From: Micromonospora matsumotoense
Lineage (GTDB): Bacteria; Actinomycetota; Actinomycetes; Mycobacteriales; Micromonosporaceae
Direction: 5' to 3'
Assembly: GCF_900091525.1 (NCBI RefSeq)
Contig: NZ_FMCU01000001.1
Location: 620,001-684,000, forward strand
Length of the DNA stretch: 64,000 nucleotides
Shown here: piece by piece, positions 48,485 through 55,596 of the stretch
Layout of the letters: every line of letters begins with the position of its first letter
Numbering within the stretch: position 1 is the stretch's first letter
Made by a program: the position numbers and the translations under genes
The notes under the pieces: generated by a model
The model's input: the letters and a program-made list of their open reading frames with translations, nothing else
What the model was told of the DNA's origin: nothing
The model's database searches: none

Positions 48485-50602
48485 TTGACCGACCAGACCA
48501 CCCTGGAACAGGAGATCGCCGCCGAACAACGGCATCTCGACCGGGTGTACGCCCGGCTCGCCGAACTGCGTCGCGCGGCCGCCCGCGCCGAGCGGGACGG
48601 CTACCGGCTCGCCGGAGTCGGCACCTTCGGCGCGCTGGTGGAGCGGGACGCCATGGTCTTCCACGCCGCCCAGCGCCGGCACCTGTTGGACGCCGAGCAC
48701 GAGGGGCTGGTCTTCGGCCGGCTGGACCTGCGCGACCGGCAGGTGCTGCACGTCGGGCGGCTCGGGGTGCGTGGCGACGACGCCGAGACGCTGGTGGTCG
48801 ACTGGCGGGCACCGGCCGCCGCCGCCTTCTACCGGGCCACTCCGGCGGAGCCGCTGGGGGTGGTGCGGCGGCGCACGATCAGCTCGTCGGACGAGAAGGT
48901 CACCCGGATCGAGGACGACCTGCTCGACCCGGAGGCCGCCCCGCCGGACATGCCGGTGGTCGGCGACGGTGCGCTGCTGGCGACCCTGTCCCGGGCGACC
49001 GGGCGGGGGATGCGGGACATCATCGCGACCATCCAGCGGGAGCAGGACGAGGCGATCCGCTCCCCCGGTTCGGGGGTCACCATCGTCTCCGGCGGGCCGG
49101 GCACCGGAAAGACGGCGGTGGCGCTGCACCGGGCGGCGTACCTGCTCTATGCCGACCGCAGCCGGTACGCCGGCGGCGGCATCCTGGTGGTCGGTCCGTC
49201 GGCGGTCTTCGTGGAGTACATCGCCTCGGTGCTGCCGTCGCTGGGTGAGGAGACCGCCACCCTGCACTCGCTGGGTTCGCTGTTCCCCGGCATGTCGGCC
49301 ACCCGCACGGACGGGCCGGAGGTGGCGGCGGTGAAGGGCTCGCTGCGGATGCGTCGGGTGCTGGAGCGCGCGGCCCGGGACGCGGTGCCGGACGGCCCGC
49401 AGGAGCTGCGGCTGCTCTACCGGGGGGCGCTGCTGCGGCTGGAGCGACGTGAGCTGGACGGCATCCGGGACCGGGTGTTGCACCGCGGGGCCCGCCGTAA
49501 CGAGGTCCGCCGGGCCGGCTTCGACGGGGTGCTCGCCGCGCTCTATGCGCAGGCCCGCCGGGTGGCCGTCACCGGGCTGCCCGAGCAGCGCGCCTTCGAG
49601 GACGAGATCATCGAGCGGCCGGAGTTCCGGGAGTTCCTCAAGGCGTGGTGGCCCCGGCTGCATCCCCGGCACGTGCTGGGCTGGCTGGCCCGCCCGGATC
49701 GGCTGCACCGGTACGCGGCCGGAATCCTCTCCCGGGCGGAGGTCGGGTTGCTGGCCGGGGCGTACCGGTCGTTGGACGCCGAGGGGCTGACGGTGGCCGA
49801 CATCGCCCTCCTCGACGAGTTGGACGCCCTGCTGGGCAAGCCGGTACGACCGAAGAAGGCGAACCGGGACCCGTTCCAGCTCTCCGGCGGGGTACGCGAG
49901 CTGAGCACCTTCGGCGAGCGGCAGCGCGCCGCCCGCGCGGCGGCCCGGGAGCGGCCGGACGACTACCGGGACTACGCGCACGTGGTGGTGGACGAGTCGC
50001 AGGACGTCTCGCCGATGCAGTGGCGGATGGTCGGCCGGCGCGGTCGGCTCGCCTCCTGGACGGTGGTGGGCGATCCGGCGCAGACCGCCTGGACGGGTGA
50101 CCAGGAGGAGCTGGACCGGGCCCGGGACCAGGCGCTGGGCCGGCGGCGTCGGCACCGCTTCACGCTCTCCACCAACTACCGCAACTCGGCGGAGATCTTC
50201 GCGGTGGCGGCGGCGGAGATCCGCCGGATCTATCCCGACCTGGCGCTGCCGAGCGCGGTCCGGTCCACCGGGGTGGACCCGGTGGCGCTGCACGTGCCGG
50301 TGGCGGAGCTGGCCCCGGCGACGCTGGACGCGGTGGACGCGGTGCTGGCCGAGGTGGCGGGGACGGTCGGCGTGATCACGCCGGTGCCCCGCCGGGACGA
50401 GGTCGCCGGCTGGTTGGGCGACCGGGGCGGGGCGCGCCTCCAGGTGGTGACCAGTCTCCAGGCCAAGGGCATGGAGTACGACGGGGTGGTGCTGGTCTGC
50501 CCCGGCGAGATCCGGGCCGATCCGGGCTCCGGGGTGCGGACGCTCTATGTGGCGTTGTCCCGGGCCACCCAGCGTCTGACCACCGTCGAACCCACGGGCT
50601 GA
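48485..50602 (+). CDS. HelD-like superfamily 1 ATPase
   Basis: 705 residues. N-terminal coiled coil (EQEIAAEQRHLDRVYARLAE), then split helicase domains: Walker A SGGPGTGKTAVALHRAAYLL near 202, Walker B HVVVDESQDVSPMQWRM near 500, VVGDPAQTAW, LSTNYRNSAEIF and, at the end, SLQAKGMEYDGVVLV and LYVALSRATQRL. The N-terminal arm plus interrupted 1A domain match HelD, the RNA polymerase recycling factor, rather than UvrD; actinobacterial HelD can also protect polymerase from rifampicin. TTG start at 48485 with AGGAG upstream, no better start exists. Confidence 0.88.
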   Translation: MTDQTTLEQEIAAEQRHLDRVYARLAELRRAAARAERDGYRLAGVGTFGALVERDAMVFHAAQRRHLLDAEHEGLVFGRLDLRDRQVLHVGRLGVRGDDAETLVVDWRAPAAAAFYRATPAEPLGVVRRRTISSSDEKVTRIEDDLLDPEAAPPDMPVVGDGALLATLSRATGRGMRDIIATIQREQDEAIRSPGSGVTIVSGGPGTGKTAVALHRAAYLLYADRSRYAGGGILVVGPSAVFVEYIASVLPSLGEETATLHSLGSLFPGMSATRTDGPEVAAVKGSLRMRRVLERAARDAVPDGPQELRLLYRGALLRLERRELDGIRDRVLHRGARRNEVRRAGFDGVLAALYAQARRVAVTGLPEQRAFEDEIIERPEFREFLKAWWPRLHPRHVLGWLARPDRLHRYAAGILSRAEVGLLAGAYRSLDAEGLTVADIALLDELDALLGKPVRPKKANRDPFQLSGGVRELSTFGERQRAARAAARERPDDYRDYAHVVVDESQDVSPMQWRMVGRRGRLASWTVVGDPAQTAWTGDQEELDRARDQALGRRRRHRFTLSTNYRNSAEIFAVAAAEIRRIYPDLALPSAVRSTGVDPVALHVPVAELAPATLDAVDAVLAEVAGTVGVITPVPRRDEVAGWLGDRGGARLQVVTSLQAKGMEYDGVVLVCPGEIRADPGSGVRTLYVALSRATQRLTTVEPTG

Positions 50603-50655
50603 CCCGCCGACATCCGACCGACCCGACCGACCTGGCCGAAGGCCCGACCGTCAGT

Positions 50656-50677
50656 TGCATACATAGCGATGTGAGCA
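50656..50677. promoter_or_regulatory. Possible ArsR-type operator before the CDF exporter
   Basis: TGCATACAT-AGCG-ATGTGAGCA has 7 of 9 positions complementary between arms, in AT-rich sequence 42 bp before the CDF start. The geometry suits ArsR/SmtB metal sensors, but no sensor gene is in the window. Confidence 0.4.
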
Positions 50678-50718
50678 TAGATTGGACCGGGTCCGCAGCG
50701 GCGACGGAAGGTGTGGAC

Positions 50719-51633
50719 GTGGGCGCAGGTCATGACCACAGCGCGACGATCAGCAACGCCGCGCACCGGCACCGCGGCCGGCTCTGGGCGGCGTTCGGGC
50801 TGCTCACCGTGTTCATGGTGGTCGAGGCGGTGGCCGCGTTCGGCACCGGCTCGCTGGCCCTGCTCTCCGACGCCGGGCACATGTTCACCGACGTCCTCGG
50901 CATCGGAATGGCCCTGGCGGCGATCACCGCCACCCAGCGGGCCGGCCGGGACCCGCAGCGCACCTTCGGCCTCTACCGGCTGGAGGTGCTCGCCGCACTC
51001 GCCAACGCCGTCCTGCTCAGCGGGGTGGCGGTCTACGTGCTGATCGAGGCGGTCCGCCGCTTCGGTGAGCCACCCGAGGTGCTGGCCGGCCCGATGCTGG
51101 TGGTGGCGGTGCTCGGCCTGCTCGCCAACCTCGTCGCGTTCGGCCTGCTGCGCGAGGGCGCCAAGGAGAGCATCAACCTGCGCGGGGCGTACCTGGAGGT
51201 GGTCGGCGACCTGCTCGGCTCCCTCGGCGTGATCGTGGCGGCGCTGCTGATCGCCGGCACCGGCTGGTGGTGGGCCGACCCGGTGGTCGCCGTGGCGATC
51301 GGCGTGTTCATCCTGCCCCGCACCTGGCGGCTCGGGCGGGCGGCGGTGCGCATCCTGGTGCAGGCCGCCCCGGAGCATCTGCCGGTGACCGCCGTACACG
51401 ACCGGTTGACCGCCGTGCCCGGCGTCGCCGAGGTGCACGACCTGCACGTCTGGACGCTCACCTCCGGCATGGACGTCGCCTCGGCCCACCTCACCCTGGC
51501 CGGCGACGCCGAGGTCGGCACCGTGCTCGCCGCCGCCCGGGGGGCCCTGCGGGACGACTTCCACATCGAGCACGCCACCCTTCAGATCGAGCCCGGAGCC
51601 AGCCCCGGCGCCTGCGGCCCGGCCCACTGGTGA
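50719..51633 (+). CDS. Cation diffusion facilitator metal exporter
   Basis: 304 residues, six membrane helices and a C-terminal cytoplasmic ferredoxin-like domain (TAVPGVAEVHDLHVWTLTSG). Helix 2 has LLSDAGHMFTD, the usual HxxxD half of the transport site. Helix 5 reads GAYLEVVGDLLGS, so the expected HxxxD is ExxxD. Likely exports Zn(II) or a related divalent ion. GTG at 50719 is seven bases after GGAAGG; a GTG at 50671 would overlap the candidate operator and is not chosen. His-rich GHDHSATISNAAHRHR at the N-terminus fits metal binding. Confidence 0.9.
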   Translation: MGAGHDHSATISNAAHRHRGRLWAAFGLLTVFMVVEAVAAFGTGSLALLSDAGHMFTDVLGIGMALAAITATQRAGRDPQRTFGLYRLEVLAALANAVLLSGVAVYVLIEAVRRFGEPPEVLAGPMLVVAVLGLLANLVAFGLLREGAKESINLRGAYLEVVGDLLGSLGVIVAALLIAGTGWWWADPVVAVAIGVFILPRTWRLGRAAVRILVQAAPEHLPVTAVHDRLTAVPGVAEVHDLHVWTLTSGMDVASAHLTLAGDAEVGTVLAAARGALRDDFHIEHATLQIEPGASPGACGPAHW

Positions 51634-51705
51634 CCCCGGTCGCGTCCCGACGGACACCGGACCGCGCTCACTTCCCGGGACACCGGACCGAAGATCGTTA
51701 GCAAT

Positions 51706-51733
51706 TTGTGCCGTTTGGCCCTTTTAGTAGTAT
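51706..51733 (+). promoter_or_regulatory. Promoter of the riboswitch-controlled gene
   Basis: TTGTGC, 16-bp spacer, TAGTAT, in an AT-rich stretch after the CDF gene. Start near 51740 would give a leader of about 225 nt containing the riboswitch. Confidence 0.5.
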
Positions 51734-51835
51734 TCACTCTCGTACCCTCAGTCACGAGGTAGGCAGCTGTCCCACGCGTACCGGTAGGCTCGGCTCCGGC
51801 CTCCGCCAGGCGGCGCCCACCGGCGCCGGCAGTGG

Positions 51836-51946
51836 CCGCCGCCTAATCGCCCACCAGGGCGAACCGGGGAACCATGTTCCTGGGGTGCATCCGCGTCAGC
51901 GGTAGGGATCTTCCGTCCCGAACCCGTCAGCTAACCCGGTCGGCGG
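51836..51946 (+). ncRNA. c-di-AMP (ydaO/yuaA) riboswitch
   Basis: Closing helix CCGCCG (51836) with CGGCGG (51941). Class signatures in order: CGAACCGGGGAACCA, TGGGGTGCAT, AGGGATCTTCCGTCC and CGAACCCGTCAGCTAACC. This is the typical actinobacterial ydaO form, an OFF switch that responds to cyclic di-AMP upstream of cell-wall hydrolase genes. The 3' closing helix ends five bases before GGAAGGA, the ribosome site of the next gene; no separate terminator is obvious. Confidence 0.9.
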
Positions 51947-51965
51947 CTGACGGAAGGACATTCGC

Positions 51966-53024
51966 ATGCACGTACGCACCACCACGCGACTACTGGCCGC
52001 AGTCGTCACGGCGCTCGCCCTGGGCGTGTCGTCCGCGCCGTTCACCCCGGCCGTCGCCGCGCCCACCACCCGGCTCGCCGCCCCCGGCGACGACGAGGAG
52101 GGCGGCACCCCGGCGCTGCGCGACCAGCTCGACGCGGCCAGCAAGGGGTGGATCGGCGCGAAGGCCGCCCTGGAGCGTTCCACCAAGCGCCAGCAGGAGT
52201 TGGACGGCCAGCTCAAGACCATCGAGGCAGAGTTGGTCGTGCAGACCGGCAAGGTCGGCGAGATCGCCGGTGCGGCCTACCGCACCGGCCGCCTCGGACC
52301 GATGTCCGCCCTGCTCAACAGCAGCAGCCCCGGCGGCTTCATGGACCGCGCGTCGGCGCTGGAGACGGTCGCGGCCCGGGAGGACCAGGAACTGCGCAAG
52401 ATGATCGACACCCGGGACCAGGCCACCCGGACCCGGGCCGCCGTGAGCCGGGAGATCACCGAACAGCGCAAGCAGGTCGCCACCATGGGCAAGCGCAAGG
52501 ATCAGGCCGAACGCGCACTGGCGGTGGCCGCCGCCGACAAGCCGACCCCCGCCTCCACCGACTCCGGCAGCTCGGACGGCACGTCCAGCAGCAACGCCAA
52601 GGGGTCGCCCCGCAACTCCGACGGTTCCTGGCCGTCCGAGTCGTGCAGCGTCAACGACCCGACCCCGGCCAACGGCTGCATCACCCCCCGCACCCTCAAC
52701 GCCCTCCAGCAGGCCAAGGCGGCCGGTTTCACCCGGTACGTCTCCTGCCACCGGCCCAGCGGTTCCGGTGAGCACCCCAAGGGCCGGGCGTGCGACTTCG
52801 CCGCCCAGAAGAACGGCTTCGGTGGGGTGGCCAGTGGCGGCGACCGGACGTACGGCAACAACCTCGCCGCGTACTTCATCCGCAACGCCGACCGGCTCGG
52901 CGTGCTCTACGTGATCTGGTTCAAGCGGATCTGGCTGCCGAGCAGCGGGTGGAAGTCCTACAGCGGGGGCAACGGTGACCCGTCCAGCGACCACACCAAC
53001 CACGTGCACCTGTCGATGATCTGA
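51966..53024 (+). CDS. Secreted coiled-coil protein with VanY/ARB_07466-like C-terminal domain
   Basis: 352 residues. Signal peptide (TTRLLAAVVTALALGVSSA), an N-terminal coiled coil (about 45-190) as in NlpC/P60 and RipA-like wall enzymes, a Ser/Thr/Gly linker, and a C-terminal domain of about 135 residues (TPRTLNALQQAKAAG, YVSCHRPSGSGEHPKGRACD, YVIWFKRIWLPSS, DHTNHVHLSM). The conserved His/Asp (EHPKGRACDF, NHVHLS) match the ARB_07466/VanY-like fold. It probably acts on, or is regulated with, peptidoglycan. The riboswitch links it to c-di-AMP and osmotic or wall status. Confidence 0.85.
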   Translation: MHVRTTTRLLAAVVTALALGVSSAPFTPAVAAPTTRLAAPGDDEEGGTPALRDQLDAASKGWIGAKAALERSTKRQQELDGQLKTIEAELVVQTGKVGEIAGAAYRTGRLGPMSALLNSSSPGGFMDRASALETVAAREDQELRKMIDTRDQATRTRAAVSREITEQRKQVATMGKRKDQAERALAVAAADKPTPASTDSGSSDGTSSSNAKGSPRNSDGSWPSESCSVNDPTPANGCITPRTLNALQQAKAAGFTRYVSCHRPSGSGEHPKGRACDFAAQKNGFGGVASGGDRTYGNNLAAYFIRNADRLGVLYVIWFKRIWLPSSGWKSYSGGNGDPSSDHTNHVHLSMI

Positions 53025-53030
53025 GCCGGC

Positions 53031-53062
53031 CCGGTGGCCCGCCCACGACGGCGGGCCACCGG
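53031..53062 (+). terminator. Hairpin terminator
   Basis: Perfect 13-bp stem CCGGTGGCCCGCC with loop CACGAC, six bases after the stop of the riboswitch-controlled gene. Confidence 0.8.
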
Positions 53063-53169
53063 CCGACGGGCCCGGCCGGCGCCACGCCCGTCGGCCGTGG
53101 CGAGGTCGCCGCCCGGTCAGTCCTTGGGCGCGAGATCGCCGCTCAGGGCACGGGGCGTCGCGGGGTCGG

Positions 53170-53637
53170 TCAGTCCGTGGATGGGGGGTCGCCGGCCCGG
53201 CCGTCCAGCACCGCGCCGAGCCGGCTGGCCAGCCCCAGGTGGGCGGCGCGGGCCTGACGGAAGGCATAGCCGAACAACGGTGCCGGCGCGGTGAGGGTGA
53301 TCTCCACGTCGATCCGCAGCATCTCACCCTCCACCCGGAGCCGGGTGTGGTTGCGGACCGTGGTGCCCGGCTGCTGCCGGGCCACCGTCACGATCTCGTC
53401 GTCGCCGGCCAGCAGCACATCCGCCTGATAGGTGACGGGGAACCGCAGCGGCCCCAACTCCAGCCGATCGGTGATCGCATAGCTGGCCAGGGCACCCGGC
53501 CGGGCCGGCAACCGCCGTACCCGGACGATCAGGGGATGCAGCTCCTCCTGCCGGGACAGGTCGCTCAGCAGCGCCACCGCGTCCGCCTGTGAGCAGCGCG
53601 CCTGCACCGTGTAGCTGAAGCTCTCCCGCCGGACCAC
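53170..53637 (-). CDS. SRPBCC-fold protein
   Basis: 155 residues. Pattern of polyketide-cyclase/dehydrase-like SRPBCC proteins: FSYTVQARCSQADAVALLSD, a central beta sheet and C-terminal helix FGYAFRQARAAHLGLASRLG. Ligand unknown. GTG at 53637 has GGAGG upstream. Second SRPBCC protein of the window, unrelated in sequence to that at 12670. Confidence 0.78.
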   Translation of the reverse strand: MVRRESFSYTVQARCSQADAVALLSDLSRQEELHPLIVRVRRLPARPGALASYAITDRLELGPLRFPVTYQADVLLAGDDEIVTVARQQPGTTVRNHTRLRVEGEMLRIDVEITLTAPAPLFGYAFRQARAAHLGLASRLGAVLDGRAGDPPSTD

Positions 53638-53734
53638 CGGGCCTCCTGACCGTCGTCGGTCGCACGATCGTGCCGTACCGGAGACGCACTGGCAACGTCC
53701 CGGCCGGACGGCACGGACGTCGACGGTGGGGCGG

Positions 53735-54097
53735 TCAGGCGCCCGGCAGCACCTCGGGCGTGGCGGCACCGGCGAAGTACGGCTCCGGCGCACCGAAGAG
53801 ACCGAGCAGGCCGGTCACCCAGAGCTGCCGGTGCACGAACCGGCTCGGTTCGGTGACGATCAGCTTGACCCCGCTGACCTCGGCGGTCTGGAACCCGGCG
53901 ACCATCGCGCTGATCCCGACGGAGTCGATGAAGGTGACCAGTCGCATGTTGAGCTCGATCCGAGCGGGCCGGCCCTTGGCCAGCACGTCGGCGATCGCCT
54001 CACGTACCTCGTATGCGGTGTCGACGTCGATCTCCCCACGGGGGGCGATCTCGATGACACCGGCCGGCAGAACCGACTTCACGATCGACAGGCTCAC
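53735..54097 (-). CDS. STAS-domain anti-sigma factor antagonist-like protein
   Basis: 120 residues. PAGVIEIAPRGEIDVDTAYE, then IELNMRLVTFIDSVGISAMV, with the conserved Ser (DSVG, family DSSG) that is phosphorylated in anti-sigma antagonists. No anti-sigma kinase is adjacent. GTG at 54097 follows GGAGG. The 333 bp from 54098 to 54430 hold no gene I can support. Confidence 0.85.
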   Translation of the reverse strand: MSLSIVKSVLPAGVIEIAPRGEIDVDTAYEVREAIADVLAKGRPARIELNMRLVTFIDSVGISAMVAGFQTAEVSGVKLIVTEPSRFVHRQLWVTGLLGLFGAPEPYFAGAATPEVLPGA

Positions 54098-54430
54098 GCG
54101 AGCACCTCCACTCGCCCGTCTCCGGGCGCCTCATCAGTACGCGGGCCGCGACCGAGAGTATTCCTCCGATGGCCTCGGTCGCCACCCCTCGGGATGAGCA
54201 ATTCGCGGATCCGGACGGACCGGACCGTCCCTCACCGTCCCGTTGCTGGTCCTGCTCTCTCCGACGAACGACACAGCTCGGCCGTTCCAACCGTCCCAGA
54301 GTAGCGGTCCGGGTCCACCCGCAGCCGGAACCGGAAGGTCGGGCGAGCCCTGCCCGACCTCCCGGCGCAGGTTGTGCCCGGTGCCTAATGTGGGCGAGAG
54401 ATGGGTCACCACGATCGAGGAGACGGATCG

Positions 54431-54583
54431 ATGATCAAAAGACTGCTCGGGCTGGCCGGGGTCGGCGCGCTGCTCGCCCTCGTACTGGCCTGCGGCTTCG
54501 GCGGCGGCGGCGGCGGAGACGACGACGATGACGATGACGACGACGATTTCGCCCGTGCGACGTCCGTGGTCATGGTCCGCTAG
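54431..54583 (+). CDS. Mini-lipoprotein with poly-Gly/poly-Asp run
   Basis: 50 residues. Lipoprotein signal MIKRLLGLAGVGALLALVLA followed by the lipobox Cys, then Gly-Phe, six Gly, ten consecutive Asp and FARATSVVMVR. GAGGAG lies eight bases before the ATG. The mature peptide would be about 29 residues, anchored outside the membrane, and could chelate Ca2+ or other cations. The Asp run mixes GAC and GAT codons, which argues against a simple recent triplet slip. No family recognised. Confidence 0.6.
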   Translation: MIKRLLGLAGVGALLALVLACGFGGGGGGDDDDDDDDDDFARATSVVMVR

Positions 54584-54781
54584 AACCCGGATCTGCGATC
54601 TGCCCGAAGCGGGTTTGCGGTCCGACCGGGCGGGGCACTGCTCGATGAGCGGCCTGGCACTCGGTGACCGCCGGGTGCTCGGCGACCGGCCGGGTACGGT
54701 CGGTGCGAGAACCGTCACACGCCGCAGAGACGACGAAGTCCGAAGTGGCCGCAGACTTCGGCACCCGAGGAGGTAATCACG

Positions 54782-55180
54782 ATGTTCGGCAGCAACCTTC
54801 TGGAGCGCCGCAGCAGGCCCGAGCGGATCGCCGACCAGGCCTGGCACCACCTGCTCTCGGCGGTCGACTCCGCCGGTGACAGCGTCCGTGACGCCGCCAG
54901 GTCGGTCCGGGACTCCGGGTTGTCCGACGCCGGCGACCTGGTCGGCTCGACGGCCGACGAGGCACGCCGCCGCGCGACGCTCGCCTTCGACGCGCTCGCC
55001 GGCCGCCGTCAGGCGCTGCCCTGGACCCTGCTGATCAGCGCCGCGCTGGTCGGCGCGGCGATCGGCTGGGCCGCCGGCACCGCCGCACGGGCCGCCGGCA
55101 GCGGAGGCGACCGGGCCGCCGACGACATCGAGTTCGTCGACGTGGACCGGCCCAACTCCCCGGTCGGCCTGGACGACTGA
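54782..55180 (+). CDS. Membrane protein of unknown function
   Basis: 132 residues. Helical, repeat-like N-terminal half (SAVDSAGDSVRDAARSVRDS), one membrane helix (LPWTLLISAALVGAAIGWAA) and an acidic tail (DDIEFVDVDRPNSPVGLDD). Resembles small actinobacterial transmembrane stress-type proteins; no assignment. GGAGG lies eight to nine bases before the ATG. Confidence 0.75.
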   Translation: MFGSNLLERRSRPERIADQAWHHLLSAVDSAGDSVRDAARSVRDSGLSDAGDLVGSTADEARRRATLAFDALAGRRQALPWTLLISAALVGAAIGWAAGTAARAAGSGGDRAADDIEFVDVDRPNSPVGLDD

Positions 55181-55202
55181 CCCGCCCCGGCCCCGTTGCA
55201 CG

Positions 55203-55243
55203 GCAGGCCCCGGTCGCGCCCCTCGGCGTCGACCGGGGCCTGC
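55203..55243 (+). terminator. Hairpin terminator
   Basis: 14-bp perfect stem GCAGGCCCCGGTCG with a 13-base loop, 22 bp after the preceding stop. Confidence 0.7.
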
Positions 55244-55256
55244 GCCGTTCCGCCCC

Positions 55257-55346
55257 CCGCCACCCCGACCCGCAGGTCCGACCCGCCACCCCGACCTGCC
55301 ACCCCGACCCACAGGTCCAACCCGCCACCCCGACCTGCAGGTACGG
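55257..55346. repeat. Degenerate tandem repeat around CCGCCACCCCGACC
   Basis: Four spaced copies of CCACCCCGACC, three extended by CAGGT, in the 416-bp region between the membrane protein gene and the GH74 gene. No gene is seen in that region. Confidence 0.65.
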
Positions 55347-55443
55347 CCCCGCTGATCCCACCCGCCGATCCGAACCGCCTCACCCACCCGCAGGGCCGCC
55401 GCCGGACTCCCCTCCCTGCGGGGCAGGCGAGCAGGCCGGCCCA

Positions 55444-55519
55444 TGATCCACTCTGTTGGGCCGATGTAGCGGCCCAACCACGAGTTGATGCCGCTACATC
55501 GCCACCAATGAGTGGATCA
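55444..55519. terminator. Nested alternative hairpins at convergent gene ends
   Basis: Outer stem TGATCCACTC/GAGTGGATCA plus CGATGTAGCGGC/GCCGCTACATCG with an 8-bp bulge. Mutually exclusive inner hairpin GTTGGGCCG-ATGTAG-CGGCCCAAC (55455-55478) uses part of the outer left arm. Lies 78 bp before the GH74 stop on the convergent strand. Confidence 0.65.
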
Positions 55520-55596
55520 ACGTGGTCCGCACGGGGCTGGACAGGCCGCCGGCTCCCCCAGGTGGATCGGGGGAGCCGGCGGGTGTCGGATAGTTG

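Noticed and set aside
50545..51657. Minus-strand frame of 370 codons opposite the CDF gene
   Set aside because: Shadow of a membrane transporter with intact motifs on the plus strand.
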